DNA from: Plantago major
Lineage: Eukaryota > Streptophyta > Magnoliopsida > Lamiales > Plantaginaceae
DNA: 64,000 nucleotides
Reading direction: 5' to 3'
Assembly: GCA_026545765.1 (NCBI GenBank)
Contig: CM048839.1
Span: 24,180,566-24,244,565 of the forward strand
The notes beneath the pieces are model-generated. The model made no database searches. It saw nothing but the letters and a program-made list of their open reading frames with translations, and was not told the origin of the DNA. How positions within the stretch are numbered: the stretch's first letter is position 1; the number at the start of each line of letters is the position of its first letter. Shown in pieces: positions 43,151 to 57,299 of this stretch. The position numbers were made by a program, and so were the translations under genes.

Positions 43151-46100
43151 TCAGTTCTTTGGTAGCTCCATTAGTCCAAGACTATGTCTTAAGGCTAAGA
43201 ATCTACTTTCTTGTAGTGCCTTAGTGAAGATATCTGCAAGTTGGTCTTCAGTGCCAATCTTGAGTATCTCTATATTGCCTTTTTCAACATGGTCTCTGAT
43301 GAAGTGGTGTCTAACATCAATGTGCTTTGTTCTTGCATGAAACTTAGGATTCTGAGTTATGGCAATAGCACTTGTGTTGTCACAGAAAATGGGAGTTTTC
43401 TCTTCATTGAGCCCATAGTCTCTGAGTTGTTGTTGTATCCACAATATCTCTGAAGCATAGCACCCAGCAGCAATATATTCAGCCTCTGTGGTAGATGTGG
43501 CAATTGAATTTTGTTTCTTGCTGAACCAAGATATCAATCTAGCACCAAGAAATTGACAAGTTCCTGAGGTGCTTTTTCTATCAAGCAATGATCCAGCATA
43601 GTCGGCATCTAAATAGCCAACGAAACTCAATCCACTATCTTTTGGATACCACAATCCAACTTCTACAGTACCTTTTACATACCTCAATATTTTCATAGCA
43701 ATGTTGTAGTGTGATTGCATTGGATTTGTCAGAAATCTAGCACACACTCTAACTGCATATTGAATATCAGGTTTACTTGCAGTGAGGTACAGTAGAGACC
43801 CAATCAATTTCCTATACTTATGTTCTTCAACACTCTTGTCAGATTCAGTATAGGTCATTTTGGTTCCAATGCTCATAGGTATCTTAGCATTCTTTTCAGA
43901 AGGCTTTAGATTGAACTTGTTGAGCATGTCTTTTGCATACTTTGTTTGACTAATGAATATTCCATCATTGAGTTGCTTGACTTGCAGCCCTAGGAAGTAA
44001 TTCAATTCTCCCATCATGCTCATCTCAAATTTACATTTCATGAGTTCAGCAAAGTCTTCACAAAGTTGCTTGTCTTTAGATCCAAATATAATGTCATCAA
44101 CATATACTTAAACTAAAAGTAGTTTCCCATCATGGTTCAATGTGAAGAGTGTTTTATCAACATCTCCTTTCTTGAAACCACTTTCTAGTAGGTATCTGGC
44201 CAATGTATCATACCATGCTCTTGGAGCTTGTTTCAGTCCATACAGAGCTTTCTGAAGCTTATAGACCATCCTACTTTATGATGAAACTTCAAAACCTAGT
44301 GGTTGCACAACATAGACTTCCTCAGCAAGTTCACCATTTAGGAATGCACTCTTGACATCCATTTGATAAACTGTAAAGTCATTATGAGCTGCAAAGGCTA
44401 GAAAGAGTCTTATTGCATCCAATCTTGCAACTGGTGCATAAGATTCATCAAAATCTAGTCCTTCAGTCTGGGTGAATCCCTTGGCAACCAACCTAGATTT
44501 GTTTCTGGTTATTTCACCAGACTCATTCATTTTGTTTCTGAAAACCCATTTGGTTCCGATTACAGATATTCCGTCAACAAATGGAACCAGTTTCCAGACT
44601 TTGTTTCTGTCAAATTGTCCAACTCTTCTTGCATTGCAGAGATCCAATCTTGATCCTTTAATGCTTCTTCTAAAGTTTTAGGTTCAATATTTGATATGAA
44701 ACATCCATAGAGACAATTTGCATTTTCAGCGGTTGCTCTTCTAGTTCTAACTCCTTGGTCTATGGGACCAATCACATCCTTTGCAGGATGATTTCTTATC
44801 CATTTCATAATGATATCTGACACATGGGAAATGCCATGGATATCTGACACATGGGAAATGCCATGGATATCTGACACTCTTTTAGTGTTAGAGATATCTG
44901 GAACTTGCATTTCAACAATCTCATTTTCAGATACCTCTTCATGATGAAGGTTCTCAGTAACCTGTTCCATTTATGGAATTCTCATAGGAAATTCTTCATC
45001 ATGTCTTAGAGTCATCTGGTTGTTACTAAGCATAGGTTGCTTTTCATCGTCAGACTCATCCTCTAATTGAATGCTAGAATTGTTTCCTTTTGAGGATCCT
45101 TTTTCAGAATCTTTAATCATCAGTTCTTTGAACCTATCTGAGAGATCATCATTCAAGAGTAATTTCTTGTTTCCTTCATAGAATACTACATGAACAGATT
45201 CCTCAATCTTTTGCGTTCTTTTGTTGTAGATTCTATAGGCTTTGCTATTCAGAGAATAACCAAGAAATACTCCTTCATCTGCCTTTTGGTTGAAATGTTC
45301 TCAAGTATTCTTTTCCATTGTTAAGAACGAAACATCTGCAATAAAACACCCTTAGATGTTTGATACTAGGGGGTCTTCCAATGAAAAGCTCACAAGGAGT
45401 TTTGTCATGGTGTTTGTTAATCAAACATCTATTTTGAGTGTAGCATGTTGTTTTTACAGCTTCAACCCAATAGATTTCACTTATTTCAGTGTCAACAAGC
45501 ATTGTTCTTGCCGCTTCTTTCAGGGTCCTATTCTTTCTCTCAGGAACACCATTTTGTTGTGGTGTCCTTACAGAAGATAGTTGATGTTGTATACCTTTGC
45601 AGGTACAAAACTCTTTTATGTACTGGTTCACAAACTCAGTACCATGGTCTGTTCTGATTACAAATACCTTGTCATTTTTCATGACTTCGAGCTTATTCAA
45701 CAAGTTGGGTATCTCAACCCTTGCATCAGATTTGTGTTTGAGAAAGACAACCCAATTGAATCTTGAGTAATCATCAACAACAACCAGACCATACTTCTTT
45801 CCTGCATAACTAGTTACAGAGGATTAAAAAAGATCCATATGTAACATTTGCAGTGGCCTTTCACTGGAATGTCTAGTTTTAGACTTGAAAGATGTTTTGG
45901 ATTGTTTTTCCATTTTGCAAGCTGAGCATACACCTACGTTTCTATATGCCATTTTGGGTAAACCAACCACCAACTCTTTCTTGGCTAGCTTGTTTAGAGT
46001 TTTGAAATTCAAGTGACTCATTCTTTTATGCCATAGCCAATTTTCTTCAGTGTGGCCAGATTGACTCAGCATGAGACATTCTTCAGTTGTGGCGGATGCC

Positions 46101-46492
46101 CAATCAGCAACATAAAGATTTCCTTTTCGCCTAGCAACCAAGACTGTCTGCTTTGACTCATTGTCAATCACTTTACATAGTTTTGACTTGATCTTGACAG
46201 TGTACCCTTTGTCTACTAATTGACTCATGCTTAGGAGATTATATTTCAATCCCTTTACATGTAGTACTTCAGAGATTGTAAGGGCTCCAAACTTCAGATT
46301 GCCAAATCCTATGGTTGGATTTTCATCTCCTCCAGCAAACCTGATAATTGGTCCATCATTGCACTTTCTGTAGTCAATCAGATTTGCTTTGTCTCCTGTC
46401 ATGTGCTTCCCACATCCACTATCAAAATGCCACTTTGGATTAGTCTTTAAAGTGTTCTGCACAAAACAGGAAACAGGAGAATAGGTTCTCAT
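43151..46492 (-). pseudogene. Sirevirus pol region, second copy, fossil
   Basis: The same domain order as 16,062-18,871: protease-like, GAG-pre-integrase, integrase, RT and RNase H. The RNase H and connecting RT part (43,151-44,041) is more complete than in the first copy and includes ATSTTEAEYIAAGCYASEIL, the usual Copia RNase H motif. It is broken several times. Confidence 0.9.
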
Positions 46493-46606
46493 ACCAACAA
46501 TGGAACCATCTGGACTAAAGAATCTTCCAGTAGGAGTCCATTTTTGAATGAATTTCTTAGGAACATTCTTTTGTTTAACAGGAACATAAGGAGGAATTCT
46601 AGTTAA

Positions 46607-48968
46607 ATGATTAGTATCATTGTTATCAAGAACTATTTTCTTCCTTGGTGTGTTCCTAGGTGCTCCATTTGGTGCTTTCAGATACCTGTCAGGTTTCTAA
46701 GTCTGCTTCTCAGCAAACTTAGCTTTCCTTGCCAGATTTCTTCTAGCCCTGGCATTCAGATTTTCAGTGGCTTGACTCATCTTCCACTTCTGATAATTGC
46801 TGTGAGCAATTCTAGCCTTTAACCATCGTTCTTGCTCTTGTGCAAGTTGTTTCCCGATGGCTTTATAGCCAATACCATTCCGAGCACGTGGTGCTACCTG
46901 AGATCTTTTCTCAGCAGCTTCGCTAGTCTCTGGGTAATCTATTTTCTTTCCAGAAAACGTGACATAGGAGAATTTGCGCCAGCTCCTGCAATTCTTCCTT
47001 TTTGTGGGTGATTACACTTTTCAGTGTTATGTTTCTTTTCAGAAACATTCCCAACAGATTTCCTTGGGACTTGTTTTTCCCATAAAGGTTTGGTCGCAAC
47101 TGCCTTTCCTTTATCAACAACCTTCGTTTTCTGACCAATGCTATAGCTTGTTTGGGAACCACCTTGCCGAGCACTGACAAATGTTCTTCTTTCATCACTC
47201 TTATTCAAAGTGGTAGAACTATCTGTTTGTGTGTTCAGTCCAAGTCCTTTCTTTTCTGAAGGATCTCTTAAATAAGATTGTACTTCAGTAAGAGTGTCAC
47301 TGGCTTTGACATAAGATTGAAAAGATAGTTCTTTCTTTTTGAGTTCTTCATTCTCAGAAAGAAGATCTTCACATTTCTTTTGAAGATTTGCCAATGCTTC
47401 TTCATGTGACTTTCAGTCTCAGATATCTGAGTTTTGAGATATGCAATTTCGGCATCCTTTTCCTCAGATATCTTGAGTAATTTTGAATTTTCCTTTTCAA
47501 GAGAATTCTTTTCTTCTTCAAAGATTTCGGCTCTAGCTTGGACCATTAGAAATTCTCTTTCGTAGAGATCAAGTTCTCTTCTGAGATGTTCCAGATCTTT
47601 GATTCCTTCCTCATCACTTTCATAAGTATAACAAGAGGTTTGTGTTACCTCATCAGCCATTAGACAAGGTTCAATGTTGGAGATATCTGGGAAGATTTCT
47701 TCAGCCATTCCACATACTTCTTTCTTCTTTTGACCAAAGTCAAATCACTTCATGAGAAACACCGCACATTTCTGGAGAAGGCAGTGTGGAATCATCTGAG
47801 TCCTCATCCTCAGAATCAGACTCAATGTCTAAAGCACCCAGTTGGAGTTGTATCTTTTTTCCGTTCTTCAGTGAGCAGAGCTCTATGACTTCTCTTGAAG
47901 TTTCTCCTATCTTTCTTGTCACCTGTCTTTAGCTTGTTGAAGGCAGGGCAATCCTTCTTGAAATGACTAGGTTTCTGACAATAGAAATAGTTATCGTTTC
48001 CGATTTCTGCTTCCTCAGTACTTGATGCTTTCTGAGCCGGCTTGTTCAGCGAGCTTTGCATATTTTTGTACTGGTGATAGTTTGAGCCTAGATGCCTTTT
48101 CAGCTTCTCTTTGGCTTTTCTTCTCTCTATTTCCCGACTGACATATTTTCTCATTTGATTTACAGTAAGAGCATCCTCAGTCACATCCTTGCCTTCCTTC
48201 TTTTCAGAAGTTCCTTGAGCAACTAGAGCAACATTCTGCGACTTTTCAGTTGTTTGTTCTCTTAGAGTTGTCTCATAGTCAACAGTGGCAAGGTGAGAGA
48301 AAAGTTCCACTGGAGTGATATCTGACATTCCTTGGTTAAAGTAGAAAAACTGTGTGCTCCCAGTTATGATTTAGACTTCTCACAATAGTCTTAATCTTTT
48401 CTGACTGGGTATATCTATTACTTTCACCAAGTGCAACCATGTCACTCATAAGTGTTGTAAACCGGAAATCTAGTTCTTCAAGAGTCTCTGTGGGACCTTG
48501 TTTAAAGTTTTGGAATTTGAGCTTCAAAACTTCGAACTTATTTTCCTTCGTTTTCTCAGTGTCGGCACAGATTTCTTCAATCAGTTGCCAGGCCACTTTC
48601 GCCGTTTTTGCACCCCACAGTTTACACTGTATGTGCTCTGGAGTAGAACGTATGATGATATTACGAGTCTGACCATCCAGTCGATTTCTCTTGGCATCTT
48701 CCGATGTCCAAAGCTCTCTGGGCTTTGGTTCGTAAATAACTTATGGCGGGTCTCCTTTGGTTGGACGCATCTGTGAAGACCCATCGCTTTGTTCTCTGTC
48801 TCTACCATTAGAAACCTCCATGACCTGCTTGAGTTGTTGAATGACTATTGGGCCATTCTTTATCACATCGATCATTTCGTCACTCATGGCTTCTAGGTGG
48901 AGCATCATGTTGTTCTTCCATTTCTCATAATTCTCTGGCTTGGGAATTGGGGCGTCACTTAAAGACAT
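46607..48968 (-). pseudogene. Sirevirus gag region, second copy, fossil
   Basis: The counterpart of 19,016-21,380, with the same MSLSDAP start, coiled-coil stretch (46,939-47,708) and zinc-knuckle region (near 47,960-48,010). It is broken several times. Confidence 0.88.
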
Positions 48969-49086
48969 CCTGCAGCAAACACACTAAACAAACACATCAA
49001 GTGTAGGTGAAAAGCAGTTAGTGGGCACTTATCTGGGATCTAGGTTCAGTGCAGAAGGCTTGGGAACCTCCTGCTCTGATACCACT

Positions 49087-51609
49087 TGTTGGTCCAGATA
49101 ACGGCAAAGTAAAAGACTATAGGGGGGGAGGTGAATAGTCTTTTAAAACTTTTGTCGATAAACACAGTTTCTCAGATATCTGTGAAGATATCTGATACTT
49201 AATTTCAGAGAGCAGAAGACTTTTATGTGAAAAGTGCACGTGCTCAGCAAGATAGGTGTAAATACTTTGCAAGGTAAATAAAGCAAGTAATAAAATGCAG
49301 AAAGTAAATAACACAAGTCTTTTTATAGTGGTATCTGAAGGTGGCGTAATCTTCAACTAATCCACTTTGGCCTTTCTCAGACCTAGAATCCACTAAGATA
49401 GATAATTGATGTAACCTTACAAATATCTTCCCTTGATTCCTAAATACACTAGGTTCCCAACCAAGTGTTCCCCCTGAGTTATTCCCCGACTTTCACAGCC
49501 AAGTACTTCCTGTACTCAGAAACCTGTTTCCTGGAGTTGTTCCTTAGTTTCCCAAACTAAGTACTTCCTGCACTCCACGCCACTTAAGGTGTTGGTTAAG
49601 GCAGTTTGTCAGGTGAGCTTCTTTAATAACTTGTTCAGTTATGCAGATAGCTCTGAGAATCAAGCATACTTAATACACTTTGCAATGTATGGTATCTTGT
49701 TCTTTACTGACCTAAGTCTATGATAAGTGTTCAAGAGAATGAATCTCAGATATGAAATCTTAATTCAACTCCTTCACAAATAAAAATGCTTGTTAAGGAT
49801 CAGGACACTTAGTGTTGATACAGACATGTGTCCAATCCGTTAAGGGCGCCATAGAGCGTGTCCTAGAGCGCATCAAGACTGAGATAGCCAATCCAGTACT
49901 AGTCCGATCTTCAAATAGTCCGACAGAAGGGAAACCATTCCAGGTTAACTAGTACTTACAAGTCAACACACCTTCTCAGCTAAGTCCGACGAAGCTAGGT
50001 GTATGACTTCCGAACCTGACAAAAGGTCGCATGGTCCTACCAGGCACCACAAACTGCCAGTCCTAGGATGTCAAACGGACCGGACGAGATAATCTCGGAC
50101 ACCACCATCGCAATAAGACCAAACGTACATAACATAACCACTGAGATACTTCCGTGGAACTCTAGGCTCGGACGCCGTGAGTTACCTAAGGATAGATCAA
50201 CCAAGCAGACGGATCTGTCCGAAGGACTTACACGGACCCGACGAGCGGAACAGTACTCTCAGAGGGAAAGGTCCAAACTACCCTCCCAGGCCTAGTAATT
50301 AGTACTGGATTACTTTTCACTATTGGGCCATGGGCTAAAGGTAGCATTGGTGTCCAAATCTGAAGCATACACTTGGCATCATCTTGTGAGTCGCCTCATA
50401 AGCATATGATAACTATAAATATAGCCCAAGGTCCAAGACCTTAAGGTAAGTCACAATCATAAGCAATAATCACTAAGTCTTATTGATACCATAACCTTCC
50501 TCATAACTATTACATCGAGAGCTATCCGCTCTCTCTTGAGTAAAGTCTCTTACCGGATTGACATACGCAATCCAGGCATCCCTTTCTAACCCCCCCCCCC
50601 CCCCCACTTAGTCCTTTCAGGTACTCTAGCACGGACGGATACTGTTTTGGACTTCAAGTAGGAGGCGGGTCCTAGACTAGGTTGCTTGTAATAGTTTAGT
50701 TAGTTAGTGTTCGAGGATTCACCCCTCAACACTTAGAACTTTTGTGCTACTTAGAATCAAGAGCTTTGGTCACAACAGAAAGCTTGAAGGTAAGTAGTGT
50801 GCTTGAGAGAGCTTGTGTGAGAGTATTCAATGCAAGTTCAAGATGTGTTCAGTGTTCTAAGGTGTGTTCTCAAGCAGTCTAAGTGTTGATATTTATAGAT
50901 TTGAGTGCCGTTTGAATAGTATCCGTTAGGCTTAAATCAAATTCAAACTATTGATATCTGAGTATAATCTTGTAATCGTTTGTCTTCTTGAAGCTACCGC
51001 TTTTGTTCGACATTTTTCATCGGCATTCAATGCATTGTACTATACTTTGTCCTCAGAGTGCCAACGAACTATGCATCAGATCGTAGATCTTATACTATCA
51101 GAGTTCTTTGAAGCTTTGCACGTCCTTTTCCAGAGATTATCACAACTTCAGATACCACTTGTTGAAACAACTTGTTATAATATATTTCTTTTCAGAAACA
51201 TAGTTTATGTCCAAGGTATCTGAGTGTAGATATCTGTGGGCACTTTCCTCGTTTCAGAAACCTTTTATTTCTCAGATATCTTTTGCAACACTACTTATTT
51301 AAAAATGATTGTGTCTTCAAGATATCTGGTCATAGGTATCTGAAAACCCTTGTCTTCAGCAATCTTGTGCAGTCTTCAAATCTTCAAATCCGTTGAACTT
51401 TTCCTGCTGGATGCCTTCTTCTTGGTCTTCTTTAGAGGAATAAAAATTACATTCAGAGACCTAACATCCTATAAAAGATTTGCTAGACTATCATACTTAG
51501 TGAGTTTCATCTTTTACATTGTTCAAGTGAACCAAGAGTACTAACCACCTTTCTGAGCTAAGATAAGTCATTAGGTTGCTGATCAAAATCTAAACAGATA
51601 TTCCTAACA
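49087..51609 (-). repeat. Sirevirus 5' LTR, second copy, with nested solo LTR
   Basis: The counterpart of 21,499-24,021, including the nested element. The shared nested insertion shows that it predates the 27-kb duplication. Confidence 0.92.
49813..50731 (+). mobile_element. Nested solo LTR, second copy
   Basis: A 919-bp counterpart of 22,224-23,138 with the same CTTAG duplication (49,808-49,812 and 50,732-50,736). About 13-14 substitutions separate the two copies. The C run is 16 long here against 12. Confidence 0.85.
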
Positions 51610-51614
51610 GATAA

Positions 51615-52250
51615 CAAATACAACTTTTTAAGATCTGTTAGGAGCGGATCGGATCGATCCGATATGTGAATATCTGCGGATATCCATTTATTTTTTTTAT
51701 TTTTAATGACGTAAAATGTTCACTTATAAAACATTACTAATATTGTTTAAAATATTATACATATAATTAAAAACATCAATCCGTCTCTCAGGTTTCTCAC
51801 TAATATACGTCTCTCCCAAGACTTTGTGGTCTAACATACATATACATACACACACTGGAGTTTTATTTTATTATCTTTTATTTTTACTGTAATTAATTAT
51901 GCTACTTTGCTAGCTGTGTAGTTTCAAATTTACATTTGAGGTGTTTATTCGGTATTGGAACATATGATCGGTATTGGAACATATGATGTTGTTTGTTGAT
52001 ATTGTTTTGACATTTTCTATGGGTAATTTATCTTGCAAAATATCATTTTTCTTTTTCTATATATATTTCACGGATAATGAAATTTTCAACAAAATGTTCC
52101 GCAGATTAATCTGGGTCCGTACGGATTGATACGCATTCTGATATGTTCAGAACGGATCGAATAACTGATAGGCTTATACTTTATCCGTTTCTACAGATAT
52201 ACATTCGAATCGGATCATATCTGAATCCTATCAGTTGTGCAGTTGCCTTG
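51615..52250. repeat. CGGAT-rich degenerate repeat, second copy
   Basis: Counterpart of 24,027-24,660, including the CGGTATTGGAACATATGAT direct duplication. Confidence 0.35.
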
Positions 52251-52746
52251 AATAGGGAATTAGCTACATTCATTTTACTGTGGAAAAATTATGGGTGCAT
52301 ATGTAGATGATTCTTTTCAATGATTCAAACTTTGTATAATGGGAACGGGGAACCTCCACTTTCCACAAGAGAAACAGGACGGAAAGCTCCTCTCCAAAAC
52401 TTGACTATCGCAGCTAGCAACTAGTATGTCTAGTTGTAGTAGGTGACAAAAGTTACGAGACTACATTTTCAAGGAATTAGTTATTAGTTATTACAAGTCA
52501 CTCGCCATCATTGACCGAGGTCTTCCATTACAAATAAACAATTATCATTCACATTGAATTTTATTTTCAATCATATACACTGACAAACTTTTGGGTCGTC
52601 CATTACATGGTTCCTTCGAATCACACTTAACTTGGGTCTGATTCTTTCGATGTAAAGTGATGCGTTTTAATGGTTGATTGAAATACATTTGGTGGTTGGT
52701 TTGATGTATTGTGATGCGTTTCAGCCCAAATGTATTTCGTAAAGCA

Positions 52747-53394
52747 TAGGGGTGTAAATGAAACGAACGTTCGTGAAAATTTCACGAAAAATTTCAGTCA
52801 ACGCTCAGTTTGTGTTCGAAACAGTTCGCGAACATGTTCGTTAATAAACGAACACGAACATGAACATATAATTTATTGTTCGGTAGTTCGCGAACTGTTC
52901 GTGAACAAATTATATCTATAATAATTTGATATTATTTTATATATGGAGTATAATATTTCCTAACCTAATCTATAATTTCCATTTTTCACATAAGTTATAA
53001 TACTTGCGCCGTCCCAAATTCATTTACCCGTCCAGACACAGATTTTAAGATAAAAGTGAATAAAGTAGGAAAGAGGTTGAATAAAGTAGGAGAGATAGTG
53101 AATAAAGTATGAGAGGGATTTACTAAAGTAGGAGAAGGATTTTCCATTAAAGGATTGGAAAGTTCAAATTGGAAGGTCCGAAAATAGAATGCGGGAAGTT
53201 AAGAGGGAGTATCTTCTAACATAACCTATACAAGACCTATAATTGTTCATGAAATTCGTGAACATGTTGAAACCTTAACGAACTGAACATGAACAAGTGT
53301 TGAGATGTTCGACGAACATGAACATGATATATATTAACGAACAAACGTTCGTTAAGGTCAATGTTCGGTTCGTTCGGTTCGAATAACACCCCTA
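52747..53394. mobile_element. hAT-like MITE, second copy, with perfect 8-bp target duplication
   Basis: TAGGGGTGT...ACACCCCTA ends, with GTAAAGCA at 52,739-52,746 and 53,395-53,402. Length 648 bp. This better-preserved copy identifies the class for both. It carries the nested Stowaway. Confidence 0.85.
53003..53209. mobile_element. Stowaway-like MITE, second copy
   Basis: Counterpart of 25,396-25,600, with TA on both sides (53,001-53,002 and 53,210-53,211). Confidence 0.65.
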
Positions 53395-53499
53395 GTAAAG
53401 CACGTACACTTTTGCGGGCTTGCGTTTCAAAATGTTGTGGGAATAGCATTTCAAAGGCATAAGAGTCATCATGTATTTGAGATTTGCATTTCAAAATAC

Positions 53500-53790
53500 A
53501 TTTTACAGCTGTGCTGGCCCACCTGTCATGCATTTTTTTTCATTGTTTGTTATTTTCTTTTCGTCATAATTCATAAAATATAAAAATATAAAATTTATAC
53601 CGATTTTCATATTTTTTCGTCCTCTACAAATAAGGATCACTCTTGAGTATATTTCAATCATTCTAAATTTTACGACTTTTATACTCTTAATTAAAAAAAT
53701 ATATTTATAAATGCAATTTCATTAATTTCAAATTTTAAACACTCTTATAATATGGTAAACATGTTAAAAAATAAATAAAAATAAAATATC
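53500..53790. mobile_element. Harbinger-derived remnant, second copy
   Basis: Counterpart of 25,900-26,200, again carrying AAACACTCTTATAATATGG. Confidence 0.45.
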
Positions 53791-54094
53791 CGTAACGATA
53801 CATAAACTAACATCAATCACCATCTCGTATATAACGAATTGATCACTATCTCGTATATAACGAGCATTTGCTTTGGACAGATATCTCATACCCGTAAAGA
53901 TACATAAAGTAGTCTCCGTTGTCAATAACATCAATCATCGATTATTAAATGCATAACATCAATAGACGTTTAACTATATCGACTATTCGTATTATATAAC
54001 CACCGAGGATATTTAGAAAGGAGGCAGTGGTGGTGGTGGAGGAAGGAGAAGGGTTTGTGAGTGATGGGAGGAAGGAGGAATGATTATATATATT

Positions 54095-54359
54095 AATATT
54101 AGGGTTTCTGCGGAATTTAGCGACGGATAGATTTACCCGTCGTTATTTAGCGACGGATAATCTATCCGTCGTTAGTTTTAATTTATTTTTTATTTTTTAA
54201 TTAAATATTTAACGACGGATAATCTATCCGTCTTTAAAATACTATTTTTCATTTTTAAAAAATCAAAAAGTCAACAAAAACTAACGACGGATAGACTTTT
54301 CGTCGCTAAATAATGATGGATAGAAATATCCGTCGCTAAATAGCAGAATTCTTGTAGTG
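54095..54359. mobile_element. CACTA-type terminal fragment or MITE, second copy
   Basis: Counterpart of 26,500-26,766, with the same TTCTTGTAGTG end and TTTAGCGACGGATA sub-terminal repeats. Confidence 0.65.
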
Positions 54360-55540
54360 AACATAGACAATTTATACAAAAAATCTAAACCAGCAACAAC
54401 AAACAACATAGACAATTTATATTACAACATAGACCATTTACACAAAAAAAACTAGACAATTATAGGCAAATCAAACTTATGAGTGCTAATTCGGTAAACT
54501 GTAGGTACAAACTATAGGCATATGCATATGGAATCACCACAAAATATTCCAAGCGGCATCATATATAAAGCAGTAAGCAACCAAAAGCAAAGTAAATAAA
54601 CAGATCGAACAACAAATTTGAAACAAGTATAAGCAAACTACTCTACTAGTTAAATTTGATGTCTACAACAAATTGCCATAGAAAATAGTAACTAAACGGC
54701 AACACACATGCCAAGTAACTTATAGCTAATACTACATGTTCTCATCAATCATTATGCCATATCACAGTAACTTTAGCAGCTTCTCATTTTACATATCTAA
54801 ACAGAGACTCGCACGCTAGCTTTGCAGTAGATCAATTAATACTTTGTCTCATCAATCATTACACGAACCGAGAGAGAGATCGTCTCACATACCTTGTAGC
54901 GGACAATTTAATGCTCATTCATCCTGCTCTCGCACCTTCGCCAACAACCGTCATTCCCATCCAAGTCTTTTGCCAACAGTCGAACATTCGGATCCAGATC
55001 TCGTTCTCCGCAACCTCACCTAGCTATAGGAAATTGAGAGTTAGATAGTTGAAATTATGCAGACATTATTAGTGGCAGACAGAAGAAATCAACATGATAA
55101 ATGAGCTTGAAAAATACCTTCACAGATCCAGAAAACTTCGTTCGATCTTCGATCTAACCGCAAATCTATCTCGACCTGTAAGCTATGATAGTCCACACAT
55201 GCTCCTCTTTGCCACGTGATTCCTCTTTTGCTCGATCTGATTTGGATTTAGGTGTCTTCGCGAGTGAAAAATTTCGCCCAAAATTGGGAGAAACCGTCGT
55301 TTTCTGTCAACTGGAAGAAGATAAATGAAATAAAAAAGGGAAAAAAGAGCCTTTTATACTAAATCTAGATAATGAAAATCGCTTGACCCGGATCCAGATT
55401 CCAAAAATCCGACCTGCGAGAGGATCCGCGAAAAAAATATAAGGGCAAAATGGCAAACATTAAAACTAGACAATTTCCATTAGAAACTAGGGGTCTCTCT
55501 GGACTCTTCAAATGTAGTAGGACTTTTATAATACTTAGTA
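54360..55540. other. Non-coding intergenic DNA, second copy
   Basis: Counterpart of 26,767-27,943. The short frame seen in the first copy is shifted here, which argues against coding. Confidence 0.45.
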
Positions 55541-55690
55541 CTAGTACTAACCCATGGCAATGTCACGGTATATTTTACTTTTAATAAGAAATAAATATGT
55601 GACGATTAAATAAATTAATCGAGAAAATAAGATAGTCAAAATTCCTTGTAGACAACGTTGGTCGTGGTGTCGGTCGGTAGTCATTCTTCA
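55541..55690 (-). mobile_element. Helitron 3' terminus and helicase scrap, second copy
   Basis: Counterpart of 27,944-28,090, with CTAG at 55,541-55,544 and the helicase C-terminal scrap at about 55,622-55,690. Confidence 0.5.
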
Positions 55691-56117
55691 TCCAATATTA
55701 TATCATTAAGTGTTTATTTATGTTAACTATAGAGAATGTAAAAATAGGGTCCTACCGTACCCGACTTGTTAATTAGTAACAGGTACATGTTTTTTTTACA
55801 AAAAAATCTATCCCTAAAACGGAATCAAAATAAAATACAAAAGTATACAACACAATCAATAGGGTTGTTTCCAACAATCTCGCGGTGATATGTGGTCACC
55901 ACACCACGCGCACACACACACAAATATTATACAAACATAATTTCGCATGTTACGGTTGTTTTTTCCAACCCACCGGTTCCCAGCAACCCCGCGGTGGTAT
56001 GCGTCACCCCACCAAAGACACAAAAATTACCCGTTATGGATGAAGAAAGTAAAGAGAAGATAGAAGAGAGTTTCCCCGCCTAGAGAGTGACTCCCCCCCC
56101 CCCCCCCCCTATTTATT

Positions 56118-56546
56118 GAGATCAGGAAAGTAGAGAGAAGATCTAAGAGAGTTTCCCCACCTAGAGAGTATCAGATCCCCTGGGCTCGTTATGTATCAAG
56201 AAAGTAGAGAGAAGATCGAAGAGAGTTTCCCCGCCCAGTGAGTATATGCAGACTCCCCCCCCCCCCCTTCCGCTGGAATAAAATGTAGATTTTACTAACT
56301 TAATCATAAAATGTTGCGGTCAAGTCTTGTAACAAAGGTATGGAACGGGTTCAAGTATATACCAGACCGGACCTGAACATATTTCGATCGTAGAGAAGAG
56401 AAACCTTATACCTCATCCTACCGATCGAATCTTATACATAAAGAAAATGAAATTGAAAGTCTTCACATCTAAAATGTTGTTGATAGACATGTAAAGATCA
56501 ACACACCACCAATTAGCTCACGTGTGTATCTTCTATCTTCTGGAAC
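56118..56546. repeat. 430-bp direct repeat, unit 1, second copy
   Basis: Counterpart of 28,515-28,945. Poly-C runs in and beside it differ in length from the first copy. Confidence 0.68.
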
Positions 56547-56684
56547 TATGTCAAGCATAGATCCAAAGGTCCTCCTATCTGGATTCATGCGCAGGTAACA
56601 CAACCTTGATACGCATTAACTTGACATCAAAAATAAATTTACCCTGATTATATATTGTTTTGTAATTTTATAATCTAAAAAACT

Positions 56685-57160
56685 GAAATCAAGAAAATAG
56701 AGAGAATATTGAATTGAGTTTCCCCACCTAGAGAGTATTAGATCCCCAGGCCCGTTATGGATCAAGAAAGTAGAGCGAAGATCGATGGTTTTTTCTATGC
56801 CCCCCCCCCCCCCCCCCCGAGAAAAATGTATTTTTTTACTAACTTAATCATAAAATATTGCGCTCGGGTCTTGTAACAAAGGTGTGGAACGGGTTCGAGT
56901 ATATGCTAGACCGGACCTGAACATTATTATTTCGCACGGGGTTGAATTCGGGTTGGATAGAACCACTTTCTTCGGACCTGATCGTAGAGAAGAGAACCCT
57001 TATACCTCATCCTACCGATCAAATCTTATACATAAAGAAAAGGAACTTGAAAGTCTTCACGTGTAAATTGTTGTTGATAGACATGTAAAGATCAACACAC
57101 CACCAATTAGCTCATGTGTATCTCTTCTATATCCTGAAACTGAAAAAAAAAATGTCTAGT
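56685..57160. repeat. 430-bp direct repeat, unit 2, second copy
   Basis: Counterpart of 29,124-29,600, with a longer C run near 56,800. Confidence 0.68.
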
Positions 57161-57299
57161 AACATATATACCACTATAACAATATATGCTAAAACTATCT
57201 TGGTGTGGATAATACAAATATACCAAACCAACATCATATCATCATAAGAACACCAATAATATATGTGCTAAAATGTTACCATCACGTTTAACCTGGCAA

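Larger units (their letters stand above)
41771..51609 (-). mobile_element. Partial second copy of the Sirevirus, fossil
   Basis: This corresponds to 14,678-24,021. It contains part of the extra region (41,771-42,376), the spacer with 28-bp repeats (43,059-43,114), the pol region (43,151-46,492), the gag region (46,607-48,968), the primer-binding site (49,073-49,084) and the 5' LTR (49,087-51,609), followed by the target duplication GATAA (51,610-51,614). It ends at the duplication junction, so it has no second LTR. It arose by duplication, not by a new insertion. It is broken many times. Confidence 0.92.

Noticed and set aside
43151-51609. Second, independent Sirevirus insertion
   Set aside because: It shares the nested solo LTR, the right-hand target duplication and all flanking elements with the first copy, so it came from the segmental duplication.
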